This document shows, in pieces, positions 15,123 through 24,587 of a stretch of DNA of 64,000 nt. Under the pieces are notes generated by a model, which did no database searches, was not told the DNA's origin, and saw only the letters and a program-made list of their open reading frames with translations. Positions within the stretch are counted from its first letter, which is position 1; each line of letters starts with the position of its first letter. The stretch covers positions 62,001 through 126,000 of the forward strand of contig NZ_NJGV01000020.1 in assembly GCF_002213425.1 (NCBI RefSeq), in the 5' to 3' direction. Both the position numbers and the translations under genes were made by a program. This DNA is from Herbaspirillum aquaticum. Its GTDB lineage: Bacteria > Pseudomonadota > Gammaproteobacteria > Burkholderiales > Burkholderiaceae_D.

Positions 15123-16868
15123 ATGAACGAAAACCCAGCCATCGATTACCAGCAGCAGCGCTTCTCCTTCCAGCCCTGCCTGGAACAAACCCGCAGCGAC
15201 GCTGCTCCCGTGCATCCGGTGGTCGTCATCGGCGCCGGGCCGGTCGGCCTGGTCAGCGCCATCGACCTGGCGCGACAAGGCATCCCCGTCGTGGTGGTGG
15301 ACGACGACGACATGCTTTCCGTCGGATCGCGCGCGATCTGCTTTGCCAAGCGCACACTGGACATCCTTGACCGCATCGGCTGCGGCCAGCGCATGGTGGA
15401 CAAAGGGGTGGGATGGAATCGCGGCAAAGTCTTCCTGCGCGACCAGGCCATCTACGAATTCGACCTGCTGCCGGAAGCCGGCCATGCCCGTCCTGCCTTC
15501 ATCAACCTGCAGCAGTACTACCTGGAAGGCTACCTGCTGGAAGAAGCCAGCCAGTACCCGCAGATCGAACTGCGCTGGAAGAGCAAGGTCAGCGGCATCA
15601 CCCACCAGGGCGATCATGAAGCGCTGACGGTCGACACCCCCGCCGGCAGCTATACCCTCAAGGCGCGCTACGTGGTGGCCGCCGACGGCTCGCGCAGTCC
15701 CCTGCGCAAGATGATGGGACTGGAGAGCGTGGGCCACACCTTCCGCGATCGCTTCCTCATCGCCGACGTCAAGATGGAAGCCCCCTTCCCGGCCGAACGC
15801 TGGTTCTGGTTCGATCCGCCCTTCCATCCCAACCAGTCGGTGCTGCTGCATCGCCAGCCTGACGATGTGTGGCGCATCGATTTCCAGCTCGGCTGGGATG
15901 CCGACCCGGTGCTGGAGAAGACGCCCGAACGCGTGATCCCGCGCGTGCAGGCGCTGCTGGGCAAGGATGTGAAATTCTCGCTGGAGTGGGTCAGCGTCTA
16001 CACCTTCTCCTGCGTGCGCATGGATCGCTTCCGCCATGGCCGCGTGCTGTTCGTGGGCGATGCCGCGCATTGCGTTTCGCCCTTCGGTGCGCGCGGCGCC
16101 AACAGTGGCGTGCAGGATGCGGAGAACCTGGCCTGGAAGCTGGCCTACGTCCTGCAGGGCAAGGCACCGGAAAGCCTGCTGGACAGCTACGCCAGCGAGC
16201 GCGAAGTTGCCGCCGACGAAAACCTGCTCAACTCCACCCGCGCCACCGACTTCATCACTCCCAAGAGTGCGGTGAGCAAATGCTTCCGCGATGCCGTACT
16301 GGCCCTGGCGCGCGAACATGACTTTGCACGCCGCCTGGTCAACAGCGGCCGCCTGTCCCTGCCGGCTACGCTGCATGGCTCGCCCCTGAACACTCCCGCC
16401 AGTGCGCCCTTCAGCGGGGCCATGCAGGCGGGTGCGCCCTGCACCGATGCGCCGGTGCTGACCAGTACCGGTCCAGGTTGGCTGCTGCCCCAGCTGGGCG
16501 ACCAGTTCGTGGCCATGATGTTCGCCGCGCCCGCCGAACTGTCCGAGGCACAGCGACAAGCCCTGCAATCACTGTGCGAAGGCAGCGCACCGCTGCGCCT
16601 GCTCTTCGTCAGCAGTGCCGACGCCACGGCCGAGGATCGCGCCGCGCTTTCGGCTTTGGGGCAGGACGCGCGCCAGGTGCAGGACATCGACGGCCTGGCT
16701 GCGCAACGCTACGACGCGCAGCCGCAGACCTGCTACCTGATCCGTCCCGACCAGCACATCTGCGCCGCCTGGCGCAAGGTCGACGCCGCGGCACTGGCCG
16801 AGGCCCTGCTGCGGGCGACCGGGCACCGCCAGGGTGCACTGGCCGCGCCGGTACTGGATGCGGCCTGA
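15123..16868 (+). CDS. FAD-dependent aromatic-ring monooxygenase (MhpA/PheA/TfdB type, 581 aa)
   Basis: These flavoproteins hydroxylate aromatic compounds using NAD(P)H and oxygen. The three fingerprints are present: the dinucleotide fold VVVIGAGPVGLVSAIDLARQ (about residues 34-53), the DG motif VVAADGSRSPLRKMMG, and the GD motif VLFVGDAAHCVSPFGARGAN. The C-terminal thioredoxin-like tail (about 430-581) fits the phenol/hydroxyphenylpropionate hydroxylase group. The exact substrate cannot be told. It lies 38 bases after the hydrolase and 41 bases before the DUF2783 gene, with an AGGAGACAACCC ribosome site, so it is a mid-operon gene. Confidence 0.92.
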   Translation: MNENPAIDYQQQRFSFQPCLEQTRSDAAPVHPVVVIGAGPVGLVSAIDLARQGIPVVVVDDDDMLSVGSRAICFAKRTLDILDRIGCGQRMVDKGVGWNRGKVFLRDQAIYEFDLLPEAGHARPAFINLQQYYLEGYLLEEASQYPQIELRWKSKVSGITHQGDHEALTVDTPAGSYTLKARYVVAADGSRSPLRKMMGLESVGHTFRDRFLIADVKMEAPFPAERWFWFDPPFHPNQSVLLHRQPDDVWRIDFQLGWDADPVLEKTPERVIPRVQALLGKDVKFSLEWVSVYTFSCVRMDRFRHGRVLFVGDAAHCVSPFGARGANSGVQDAENLAWKLAYVLQGKAPESLLDSYASEREVAADENLLNSTRATDFITPKSAVSKCFRDAVLALAREHDFARRLVNSGRLSLPATLHGSPLNTPASAPFSGAMQAGAPCTDAPVLTSTGPGWLLPQLGDQFVAMMFAAPAELSEAQRQALQSLCEGSAPLRLLFVSSADATAEDRAALSALGQDARQVQDIDGLAAQRYDAQPQTCYLIRPDQHICAAWRKVDAAALAEALLRATGHRQGALAAPVLDAA

Positions 16869-16909
16869 CAAGCCTCGCGCTGAACAAACCCGATATCAAG
16901 GAGACTCCC

Positions 16910-17128
16910 GTGAACCTGAACACCGCACCCAACCTGGACCGTCCGGACGATTTCTATGAAGCCCTGATCGACATGCATCGCGGCCTGGACGACGCCGCCA
17001 GCCAGGAAGTCAATGCGCGCCTGATCCTGCTGCTGTGCAATCACATCGGCGGGCATGCGCTGTTGATCGAGGCCATGCAGCGCGCGCGCGCAACCGTCGC
17101 GCCAGCCGCCCTTGCCGAAGCGGCCTGA
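16910..17128 (+). CDS. DUF2783 family small protein (72 aa, GTG start)
   Basis: The frame opens with GTG after a strong AAGGAG site 8 bases upstream; the other long frame across it is a shadow of the monooxygenase gene. The product MNLNTAPNLDRPDDFYEALI, with LLLCNHIGGHALLIEAM downstream, matches DUF2783, a small helical family regularly found beside FAD monooxygenases of this kind. It may be a subunit or stability factor for the oxygenase, which is inference from gene neighbourhood. Confidence 0.85.
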   Translation: MNLNTAPNLDRPDDFYEALIDMHRGLDDAASQEVNARLILLLCNHIGGHALLIEAMQRARATVAPAALAEAA

Positions 17129-17199
17129 GCCAGGCCCCCTTCACCCACATCCACGTCAACAAGAGCGCCACCCGAGGCGCCTACACAACGGAGACATTC

Positions 17200-18549
17200 A
17201 TGATGACCCCATCCCAGGGCGCCGGCACGCTGGCTGTCCCTTCCTCACCCGATCTCAGCGTGGCGGCCGAAGACGCGATCTATCGCAAGGTCTGGCTGCG
17301 CATCATTCCCTTTCTTTTCATCTGCTACGTGGTCTCCTTCCTGGACCGCATCAATATCGGCTTCGCCCAGTTGCAGATGAAGCAGGACCTTGGCTTCAGC
17401 GACGCCATGTATGGCCTGGGCGCGGCTGTCTTCTATGTCGGCTACGTGCTCTGCGAAGTCCCCAGCAACATGCTGCTGGCACGCTTTGGCGCACGCCGCA
17501 CGTTCTCGCGCATCATGGTGCTGTGGGGACTGGCCTCGGTGGGGATGATGGCCGTGAGCGATGCGACGCACTTCTATGTGCTGCGCTTCCTGCTGGGGGT
17601 CTTCGAGGCGGGCTTCTTCCCCGGCATCGTGCTCTATCTCAGCTACTGGTTCCCGGCGCGGCGCCGCGCGGCGGTGATGGCGATCTTCTTTGCCGGGGTC
17701 GCGGTGGCCGGGGTGCTGGGCGGACTGGTCTCGGGCTGGATCATGCGCGACATGGCGGGGGTCATGGGCCTCTATGGCTGGCAGTGGATGTTCGCCATCG
17801 AAGGGGCACCGGCAGTGGTACTTGGCTTGCTGGTGATCTTCCTGCTGGCCGACGGACCGGCGCAGGCCACCTGGCTGACGCCCGAGGAGCGCAGCTTCCT
17901 GCTGAACCGCCAGAGCCAGGAAGCGCTGCGCACCCATCACGTGAGCGCCCACTCGCTGGCGGCGCTCAAGCAGGCGCTGTCGCATCGGCCAACCTACCTG
18001 TTCGCCTTCATCTACTTTGCGCTGACCTGCGGCTCGCTCACGCTGAACTTCTGGATGCCGCTGATGATCCGCGACTTCGGCATCAAGGATGTGGTGCAGG
18101 TCTCGCTCTATACCGTCATTCCCAACGCCATCGGCGCCATCGGACTGATCCTCATTGCGCGCCGCTCGGATCGCCGCAACGAGCGTCACGGCCACTTCCT
18201 GGTGTGCACCACCGGGGGCGCGCTGGCGCTGGCGGCGCTGACCTTGCATCCGTCCAGCCTGGCGGTGTCGCTGGGCTTGCTGTCGATCGCGGCGGTGCTG
18301 ATCTTTGCGGCCCTGCCGATCTTCTGGTCGCTGCCGCCGGGCCTGCTGCCGGCCCAGACCATCGCGCCGGGCATCGCCTTCATCTCCAGCGTGGGCATCA
18401 CCAGCGGCATCGTCAGCCCCTGGCTGATCGGGCTGGTCAAGACTCGTACCGGCAATATCGACATTGCCCTGTATATCCTGGCGGGCTTGCTGTTGCTCAG
18501 CGGGTTGACGATGTGGACGATGATTCCACGCAAGAAACATCACCACTGA
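17200..18549 (+). CDS. MFS transporter, anion:cation symporter (ACS) type (449 aa)
   Basis: Twelve membrane helices are visible. ACS-type landmarks include the first helix PFLFICYVVSFLDRINIGFA, the loop ARFGARRTFSRIMVLWG and helix 4-5 FLLGVFEAGFFPGIVLYLSY. This family takes up organic acids and aromatic acids with protons. It is the last gene of the MBL/monooxygenase operon and is the likely importer of its substrate. The start is the double ATG (MMTPSQGAG) after ACGGAGAC; the preceding in-frame sequence overlaps DUF2783 and is not protein-like. A 13-bp hairpin follows the gene. Confidence 0.9.
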   Translation: MMTPSQGAGTLAVPSSPDLSVAAEDAIYRKVWLRIIPFLFICYVVSFLDRINIGFAQLQMKQDLGFSDAMYGLGAAVFYVGYVLCEVPSNMLLARFGARRTFSRIMVLWGLASVGMMAVSDATHFYVLRFLLGVFEAGFFPGIVLYLSYWFPARRRAAVMAIFFAGVAVAGVLGGLVSGWIMRDMAGVMGLYGWQWMFAIEGAPAVVLGLLVIFLLADGPAQATWLTPEERSFLLNRQSQEALRTHHVSAHSLAALKQALSHRPTYLFAFIYFALTCGSLTLNFWMPLMIRDFGIKDVVQVSLYTVIPNAIGAIGLILIARRSDRRNERHGHFLVCTTGGALALAALTLHPSSLAVSLGLLSIAAVLIFAALPIFWSLPPGLLPAQTIAPGIAFISSVGITSGIVSPWLIGLVKTRTGNIDIALYILAGLLLLSGLTMWTMIPRKKHHH

Positions 18550-18602
18550 ACCAATACATCTCGAAATCGGCAATAGAGATTAAAAACTGAATTTAGAAAC
18601 TG

Positions 18603-18634
18603 AAGCGGTTCATGCGACCAGCATGAACCGCTTT
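18603..18634. terminator. 13-bp hairpin between the catabolic operon and the toxin gene
   Basis: AAGCGGTTCATGC and GCATGAACCGCTT form a perfect 13-bp stem around GACCA. It lies between convergent genes and probably ends transcription from both sides, although the T tracts are weak. Confidence 0.65.
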
Positions 18635-18638
18635 CCGT

Positions 18639-18989
18639 TCAGTCGAGAATGGCCTGCAAGCGCGCCAGTGCGTCGTCGATGACGAAATCCGGCGCACTTT
18701 CGACCCTCTTTGCGCCGCGCGCCTCCAGATCGAGCATGCGAATCTGATTGACCAGTGCCGCCCCTTGCGTCTTGGTCGCTGCACCGCTCAGTGTGACGGC
18801 AAAGCCGGCATGACGTGCGAAGTCTCCGCCTTGTGTAATCGGAGCAACCAATACGGTTCCCATCACATTGAATACCGAGGTCGATAACACCAAAGCGGGG
18901 CGATGCTCGCCTCTTTGCTCCCGGCCCTCTGTAGGCTCAAGATTGACGACCACGATATCGCCGCGGTCAAACTTGACGCGCCTCACCAT
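18639..18989 (-). CDS. mazF: MazF/PemK-type endoribonuclease toxin (116 aa)
   Basis: The start MVRRVKFDRGDIVVVNLEPT is directly followed by the signature EGREQRGEHRPALVLS, which carries the catalytic Arg region of MazF/PemK RNA interferases, and then VLVAPITQGG. These toxins cleave single-stranded mRNA at short motifs and are held inactive by the antitoxin. Its start overlaps the end of the antitoxin gene by 7 bases, the usual coupled arrangement. Length is normal for the family. Sequence alone does not show which RNA motif it cuts. Confidence 0.92.
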   Translation of the reverse strand: MVRRVKFDRGDIVVVNLEPTEGREQRGEHRPALVLSTSVFNVMGTVLVAPITQGGDFARHAGFAVTLSGAATKTQGAALVNQIRMLDLEARGAKRVESAPDFVIDDALARLQAILD

Positions 18990-19234
18990 TTTTCCCGTCC
19001 CACTGGCTTCAGTTTGCGCCAGGTCGCCATATCCTCCGGCTCGCCAGCATTCAGATCGCATTGATTCACGAGATCCTCCAGCGCGTAGACATGCCGCTTG
19101 GGCTTGAGCAGCGCTCCTTCCGGACGGATATCAACTGTCAACTTGTCGCCAAGCTTGACGTTGAGCAAGCTCAGGAATTCGGTCGACAGGCGAACGGCTG
19201 CACTATTGCCCCATTTCTGAATGGATAACTCCAT
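18983..19234 (-). CDS. mazE: MazE/PemI-type AbrB antitoxin (83 aa)
   Basis: The N-terminal AbrB fold is visible: MELSIQKWGNSAAVRLSTEF, then VKLGDKLTVDIRPEGALLKP. The C-terminal 35 residues (LEDLVNQCDLNAGEPEDM) are the toxin-binding tail. The ATG used has TTGGAG 7 bases upstream; an in-frame GTG six bases earlier is too close to that site. The pair is probably autoregulated through GTAGATAC/GTATCTAC sequences in its promoter. Confidence 0.92.
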   Translation of the reverse strand: MELSIQKWGNSAAVRLSTEFLSLLNVKLGDKLTVDIRPEGALLKPKRHVYALEDLVNQCDLNAGEPEDMATWRKLKPVGREKW

Positions 19235-19250
19235 ATTCACTCTCCAAGAT

Positions 19251-19312
19251 GTAGATACATTGTATAAACCTCCCTTTTCAAGTCAATGACCACGTATCTA
19301 CAAAGTATCTAC
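19251..19312. promoter_or_regulatory. GTAGATAC/GTATCTAC operator array of mazEF
   Basis: One GTAGATAC (19251-19258) overlaps the predicted start of transcription. Two GTATCTAC copies (19294-19301 and 19305-19312) lie just upstream of the -35. Flanking the promoter with inverted octamers fits autorepression by the MazE-MazF complex. Confidence 0.6.
19259..19286 (-). promoter_or_regulatory. Sigma-70 promoter of the mazEF operon
   Basis: On the reverse strand TTGACT, 16 bases, TACAAT. The expected transcription start falls about 18 bases before the mazE ATG. Confidence 0.65.
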
Positions 19313-19453
19313 TTTGCAACAACCCAATCGTGGCTCTTTTTTTGAATACCGTTCTGCGCGACAAGCTGGTCAAGAAACTGTCAGAATACCTTGCTACAGT
19401 TGCGCCGCCGGTCTCGGGGCCGCGTGTTGCACGGAACCAGACCGTTGACCGAT

Positions 19454-19479
19454 CGGATTGATCGCACACGATCGATCCG
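19454..19479. promoter_or_regulatory. Inverted repeat upstream of the ABC transporter
   Basis: CGGATTGATCG-CACA-CGATCGATCCG pairs at 10 of 11 positions and lies about 70 bases upstream of the permease start. It is a candidate operator or leader hairpin; the regulator is unknown. Confidence 0.4.
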
Positions 19480-19548
19480 GGAGCACCTGAACGCCTTCCC
19501 CGGCCACCATCGCCAACACCGCCATTACCGCCATCCAGCCTCACCGCC

Positions 19549-21300
19549 ATGACAATGAAGACCACCTCGCCGCAACTGACGGCCTATGAAGAAGTCAAGC
19601 CTGGCTTCGGCTGGATCGATGCGCTGGTGCTGGCGGTGCTGTTCGGCCTGCTGTGGAGCGCCCTGCACTTCGGTAAAGGCATGCTGGTGCACTTCGATCC
19701 GTCCGACCAGCTGGAGGTGGACAGCTCGCCCGCCATGATCCCCTATTACGCCGGCCGCACGCTGCTGCGCATGTGGATCGCCTTCGCTTTCTCGCTCTTC
19801 TTCGCCATCGGCACCGGCTACCTGGCCGCCAAGAGCCGCCGCGCGCGCGCCCTGATCCTGCCGGCGCTGGACATCCTGCAATCGGTGCCGGTGCTGGGTT
19901 TCCTCTCGCCCACCGTGGCCGGCTTCATGGCGCTGTTCCCGGGTAGCTTGATGGGCGTGGAATGCGCGGCCATCTTCGCCATCTTCACCGGCCAGGTGTG
20001 GAACATGGCATTCGGCTTCTACCACTCCATGGTCACCATCCCGACCGACATGCAGGAAGCCGCCACCACCTATCGCCTGACCGCCTGGCAGCGCTTCCGC
20101 ACGGTCGAGCTGCCGGCCTCGGCGCACAGCCTGATCTGGAACTCGATGATGTCCTTCGGCGGCGGCTGGTTTTTCGTGGCGCAAAGCGAAGCCATCAGCG
20201 TCATGAACAAGGACCTGAAGCTGCCTGGCCTCGGTTCCTACATGGCGCAAGCCATCGACCAGGGCGACCATACTGCGGCACTGTGGGCGGTGATTGCCAT
20301 GCTGGCGCTGATCCTGGTGAGCGACCAGCTGGTCTGGCGGCCGCTCTTGGCCTGGGCCGACAAGTTCAAGATCGAACTGACCGAATCGAGCTCGCCGCCG
20401 ACCTCCTGGGTGTATGACCTGCTGCGTGGTTCCTACGTCTTTACCTGGCTCGATGAAAAACTGTGGCTGCCGCTGGGCGACTGGCTGGCGCGCCAGCGGC
20501 CCGCCACGTCAGCCGCACCGACCCCGGCCCGCATCACCCGTGAACGCTGGACCAAGCGCGTCATCACCGGCCTGATCTGCGGCCTGCTGATCTTCGAAGC
20601 CCTGCGCGGGCTGGTGGCAGCCATCGATGCCTTGCACGGCGCCATGAGCTGGAGCCTGTTCGGCCACATCGTCTGGCTGGGTTTCCTGACCATGCTGCGG
20701 GTGCTGGCCATGACCGTGATTGCCACGCTGATCTGGACCCCGGTGGGCGTGTGGATCGGCTCCAAGCCGCACATTGCCCGTTTCGCCCAGCCCCTGGCGC
20801 AGATCGGTGCGTCCTTCCCGGTCAACATGACCTTCCCGCTGGTGGTGGGCTGGTTCGTGGCCGCCAACGTGAGCATGAACTGGGGCAGCATCCTGTTGAT
20901 CGCCATGGGCACGCAGTGGTACATCCTCTTCAACGTCATCGCCGGTGCCATGGCCATTCCCAATGACTTGAAGGAAGCCGCCCGCATGTATGGCCTGTCG
21001 CGCTGGAATTTATGGAAGACGCTGATCCTGCCGGCCATCTTCCCGTTCTGGGTGACCGGCGCATGTACCGCAGCCGGTGGCGCATGGAATGCCTCCATCG
21101 TGGCCGAGCTGGCCAGCTGGGGCGATGTCTCGCTCAAGGCCGATGGCCTGGGTGCCTATATTTCGGCAGTCACCAAATCCGGTGACACGCCGCTCATCAT
21201 CGCCAGCATCGGCGTGATGTCGATGTTCGTCGTGTTGATGAACAAGTTTGTCTGGCGTCGCCTGTATGCCTTCGCCGAACGCCGTTTCCGCCTCGATTGA
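19549..21300 (+). CDS. ABC transporter permease with two fused BPD domains, nitrate/taurine family (583 aa)
   Basis: Two binding-protein-dependent permease halves lie in one chain. The first (about 60-260) has the coupling loop DMQEAATTYRLTAWQRFRTV. The second (about 330-575) has the matching loop DLKEAARMYGLSRWNLWKTL. Such double permeases of the NitT/TauT superfamily pair with an ATPase carrying an extra C-terminal domain, which is the next gene. The cargo (sulfonate, nitrate, bicarbonate or other) is unknown. No substrate-binding protein gene is adjacent. The start could also be the ATG two codons later; neither has a strong ribosome site. Confidence 0.88.
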   Translation: MTMKTTSPQLTAYEEVKPGFGWIDALVLAVLFGLLWSALHFGKGMLVHFDPSDQLEVDSSPAMIPYYAGRTLLRMWIAFAFSLFFAIGTGYLAAKSRRARALILPALDILQSVPVLGFLSPTVAGFMALFPGSLMGVECAAIFAIFTGQVWNMAFGFYHSMVTIPTDMQEAATTYRLTAWQRFRTVELPASAHSLIWNSMMSFGGGWFFVAQSEAISVMNKDLKLPGLGSYMAQAIDQGDHTAALWAVIAMLALILVSDQLVWRPLLAWADKFKIELTESSSPPTSWVYDLLRGSYVFTWLDEKLWLPLGDWLARQRPATSAAPTPARITRERWTKRVITGLICGLLIFEALRGLVAAIDALHGAMSWSLFGHIVWLGFLTMLRVLAMTVIATLIWTPVGVWIGSKPHIARFAQPLAQIGASFPVNMTFPLVVGWFVAANVSMNWGSILLIAMGTQWYILFNVIAGAMAIPNDLKEAARMYGLSRWNLWKTLILPAIFPFWVTGACTAAGGAWNASIVAELASWGDVSLKADGLGAYISAVTKSGDTPLIIASIGVMSMFVVLMNKFVWRRLYAFAERRFRLD

Positions 21301-21314
21301 TCTTGAGCCACGCC

Positions 21315-22658
21315 ATGACCATGAATTCTCCGCAACAACGTCCCGCCGTCGCTGAACTGTGCGCTGTCAGCAAATCCTACAACACCGCCGGCGGCCACGA
21401 GCTCAAGGTATTGGACAACATCGACCTGGCCGTCCACGAAGGCGAACTGCTGGCCCTCCTGGGCCAGTCGGGCTCGGGCAAGTCGACCATCCTGCGCTGC
21501 CTGACCGGCCTGGTCGAACCCAGCTCGGGCCACACCATGGCCGCCGGCAAGCCACTCTATGGCGTCAATCGCGATGCCTCGGTGGTGTTCCAGACCTTCG
21601 CGCTCTACCCGTGGCTGACGGTGGAACAGAACGTGGCCGTGGGGCTGATGTCGCACAACCCGACCCGCGAGGAACGCGATGCCGCAGTAGACCGCGCCAT
21701 CGAACTGATCGGCCTGGGCAACTACCACAGCGCCTATCCGCGTGAGCTCTCCGGTGGCATGCGCCAGCGCGTGGGCATTGCGCGTGCGCTGGTCTCCAAG
21801 CCCAAGCTCCTGTGCCTGGACGAAGCCTTCAGCGCCCTGGACGTACTGACCGCAGAGAACCTGCGCCAGGAACTGATCAGCCTGTGGGGTGCCCCCGACA
21901 GCGGCCTGACCTCGATCTTCATGGTCACCCACAACATCGAGGAAGCGGTGGAAATGGCCACCCGCATCGTCGTGGTGTTCCCGCGCCCGGGCCGCCTGGG
22001 CCTGGTGCTGGACAATCCCCTGCCCTATCCGCGCGACTCCAAGAGCCCGGAATTCCAGCGCCTGGTCAACATCATCCACGAAGCGATCACCACGCTCTCG
22101 CTGCCCGACCTGCCGCCGGAGGCGCACGTGCCGGGCGAGCCGATCTCGCGCGGACGCAAGCGCATGGAATCCATCCCGCTGATCCCGGTGGGCCAGATCC
22201 TGGGCCTGATGAGCCTGCTGCACGACGAACCGGAACTGAACAACATCTATGATATTTCGGACGAGATCGGCAAGGAATTCGGCGAGACCATCGCCACCGT
22301 GAAAGCCGCCGAGATCCTGGAACTAGTGGATACGCCCAAGCAGGAGGTCTACCTGACCGACCTGGGCCGCCGCTTCGTGGCCGCCGACCGCCAGGGCCAG
22401 CGCGCCATCTTCGCCGAGCAGGTCTACAAGCTGCGCATCTTCCACATCATCTTGGCGGTGCTGGGCGAGGCCGAAGAAATCGAGGCAGAGCGCGTATTGA
22501 AGGACATCGGCAGCGCCCTGCCCTACGACAATCCCGAAAAGACCTTCGAGACCATGATCGCCTGGGGCCGCTATGCCGGTCTCATGGACTACAACGCCAA
22601 GACCGGCATGGTCTTCGTGCCCAAGGACGAAGACGAGGACGACGGCGCCCAGGGCTGA
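21315..22658 (+). CDS. ABC transporter ATPase with C-terminal AAA-associated domain (447 aa)
   Basis: The ATPase domain (about 10-260) has Walker A LLGQSGSGKST, the Q-loop VVFQTFALYPWLT, signature LSGGMRQRVGIARAL and Walker B LLCLDEAFSALD. Residues about 290-430 form the 'AAA-associated' C-terminal domain found on NitT/TauT-type ATPases that partner double permeases, followed by an acidic tail DEDEDDGAQG. The start lies just after the permease stop; an in-frame TTG that overlaps that stop is an alternative. It energises the permease encoded upstream. Confidence 0.9.
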   Translation: MTMNSPQQRPAVAELCAVSKSYNTAGGHELKVLDNIDLAVHEGELLALLGQSGSGKSTILRCLTGLVEPSSGHTMAAGKPLYGVNRDASVVFQTFALYPWLTVEQNVAVGLMSHNPTREERDAAVDRAIELIGLGNYHSAYPRELSGGMRQRVGIARALVSKPKLLCLDEAFSALDVLTAENLRQELISLWGAPDSGLTSIFMVTHNIEEAVEMATRIVVVFPRPGRLGLVLDNPLPYPRDSKSPEFQRLVNIIHEAITTLSLPDLPPEAHVPGEPISRGRKRMESIPLIPVGQILGLMSLLHDEPELNNIYDISDEIGKEFGETIATVKAAEILELVDTPKQEVYLTDLGRRFVAADRQGQRAIFAEQVYKLRIFHIILAVLGEAEEIEAERVLKDIGSALPYDNPEKTFETMIAWGRYAGLMDYNAKTGMVFVPKDEDEDDGAQG

Positions 22659-22666
22659 TGCACGCA

Positions 22667-22686
22667 GGGCCGGCCCACGCCGGCCC
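22667..22686. terminator. GC-rich hairpin between convergent ABC and chemoreceptor genes
   Basis: GGGCCGGC-CCAC-GCCGGCCC, 8 perfect GC pairs directly after the ATPase stop. The T tract is missing, so termination may be Rho-assisted. Confidence 0.5.
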
Positions 22687-22712
22687 GCCGTGCTTGCCTG
22701 GCAGTGCCAGTC

Positions 22713-24359
22713 TCAGTGCAGGGCCGCCAGCGGCGCGCCCGGCAAGCCCGGTGCAGCAGGGGTGGCATGGCCACTGCCGGGCGTGACCGAGGCATCCTGG
22801 CGGATCTTGAAGATCGATACCACCTTCAGCAAGCCCATCGCCTGCTGTGACAGCGACTGCGCTGCCGCACTGGCTTCTTCCACCAGCGCCGCATTCTGCT
22901 GGGTCACCTGATCCATCTGCACGATGGCGGTATTGATCTGTTCGATGCCGCTGCCTTGCTCCTGGGTAGCGGTAGCGATTTCGTTCATGATCTCGCCAAA
23001 GCGCTGCACCGATGCCACGATGCCGTTCATCTGCTGGCCGGCGCTGGCCACCAGTTGCGAGCCTGCGCCCACATGCGCCATCGATTCGCCGATGAGGTCC
23101 TTGATTTCCTTGGACGCCACCGCGCTGCGCTGCGCCAGCGAGCGCACTTCCGAGGCCACCACCGCAAAGCCGCGTCCCTGCTCGCCGGCGCGGGCGGCTT
23201 CCACTGCGGCGTTGAGCGCGAGGATATTGGTCTGGAAGGCGATGCCTTCGATCACGCCGATGATGTCGGCCATCTTGCCCGAGCTGGCCGAGATCTTGTC
23301 CATGGTCGAGACCACGCGATCAAAGGCCTCGCTGCCACTGGCGGCGGTCTGCGCTGCGCCACCTGACAGGCGCAGCGCCTCGGCGGCGTGGCTGGTGTTC
23401 TGGCGCACGGTGGTGGTCAGTTCTTCCATGCTGGCGGCGGTTTCTTCCAGCGAGGCGGCTTGTTCTTCGGTGCGTTGCGAGAGGTCGAAATTGCCCTGTG
23501 CGATCTGGCCACTGGCCACCGAAATGGTCTCGGCCGCCGACTTGATGCCGTGCGCGATCACGTTCAATTGATAACGCATCTGCTCGATGGAAGCCATCAG
23601 GCTGTTGCCATCGCCATCCCGCAGTCGCACGGTGGCGGTGAGATCGCCGGCGGCGATCTCGCGGGCGATGGCTTGCGCTTCCGACGGCTCGGCACCAAGC
23701 TGGCGCAGGATGCTGCGCGCAATCATGGCCGAGGCGGCCACGCCGATGAGCAACGCCAAGGCCACGGCACTGAGCATGATGGTGCGCAGCCATGCATAGG
23801 TGCTGCGCGCGCTGCTCGCGGCTTCTTCGTTGAGTTGATCTTCAAAGTCGGCCAGTTCGGTGAGCGATTTGATCCAGGCCTGCTGCCTTGGACGCACTTC
23901 GGTGATGAGCACTTTCACCGCATCGGCTGGCTTGTTGTCCAGCCCCAGTTGCAGCGCCTTGGCCATCAACGGCACGGTGGCCGCTTCATCGGCCTTGATC
24001 TGCGCCAGCAACTGCTTTTCGCGCTCGGTCGTGGCCGCTTCGGTATTGAACATCTTGTCCAGCGTGACCAGTGCATCCGCATAGATCTTCTCCTGGCGCG
24101 CCAGCGTCTGCGATTCCACCCGCATGCCTTCCTGATCGTCCAGCAGGGCGATGTTGCGAATGGCGATGGCGCGCTGGCTCAAGGCGTTGCGCAAGGCGCT
24201 GACCAGCTTGGTTTCGGCATTGTTGACGGCGGTGATGTCGGTGAGCGCGTCATTGATGCGCGCCATGCCTGCCATGCCCAGTACGGAAATGCCCAACAGA
24301 AACACGAGAATCAGGCCGAAGCCCAACGCCAGCCTGGTCACGACTTTCAACTTGCCCAT
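22713..24359 (-). CDS. Methyl-accepting chemotaxis protein (548 aa)
   Basis: The layout is a membrane helix (about 10-32), a four-helix-bundle periplasmic sensor domain (35-185), a second helix (190-212), HAMP (213-265) and a cytoplasmic signalling helix hairpin with the conserved tip [20 protein letters not shown]. The tip contacts CheA and CheW. No C-terminal CheR-tethering pentapeptide is seen. The ligand is unknown; the sensor domain is the generic 4HB_MCP type. A flagellar-type -10 element about 230 bases upstream suggests sigma-28 control, as for other motility genes. Confidence 0.92.
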   Translation of the reverse strand: MGKLKVVTRLALGFGLILVFLLGISVLGMAGMARINDALTDITAVNNAETKLVSALRNALSQRAIAIRNIALLDDQEGMRVESQTLARQEKIYADALVTLDKMFNTEAATTEREKQLLAQIKADEAATVPLMAKALQLGLDNKPADAVKVLITEVRPRQQAWIKSLTELADFEDQLNEEAASSARSTYAWLRTIMLSAVALALLIGVAASAMIARSILRQLGAEPSEAQAIAREIAAGDLTATVRLRDGDGNSLMASIEQMRYQLNVIAHGIKSAAETISVASGQIAQGNFDLSQRTEEQAASLEETAASMEELTTTVRQNTSHAAEALRLSGGAAQTAASGSEAFDRVVSTMDKISASSGKMADIIGVIEGIAFQTNILALNAAVEAARAGEQGRGFAVVASEVRSLAQRSAVASKEIKDLIGESMAHVGAGSQLVASAGQQMNGIVASVQRFGEIMNEIATATQEQGSGIEQINTAIVQMDQVTQQNAALVEEASAAAQSLSQQAMGLLKVVSIFKIRQDASVTPGSGHATPAAPGLPGAPLAALH

Positions 24360-24587
24360 GGTATTGCCCCCTTTTGCGGTATCCCCCGGCCGACGGAAGG
24401 TGAGGCCGGGGAGAGTTTGACGGAGCTTGCCCGGGAAGGACTGCGGGACCTGAACGCTTGAGTGGGGCGAGGAGGGTGAAGCGGGACGCTGTTGTGATTG
24501 TGGTTCGCCCTGGTGCAGTCAGTACGCCGGCAAGCAAGAGCAGTCTATGCTCCCGCCTGCCGGGACAAAGCGAGAATCAGCGAGGAT

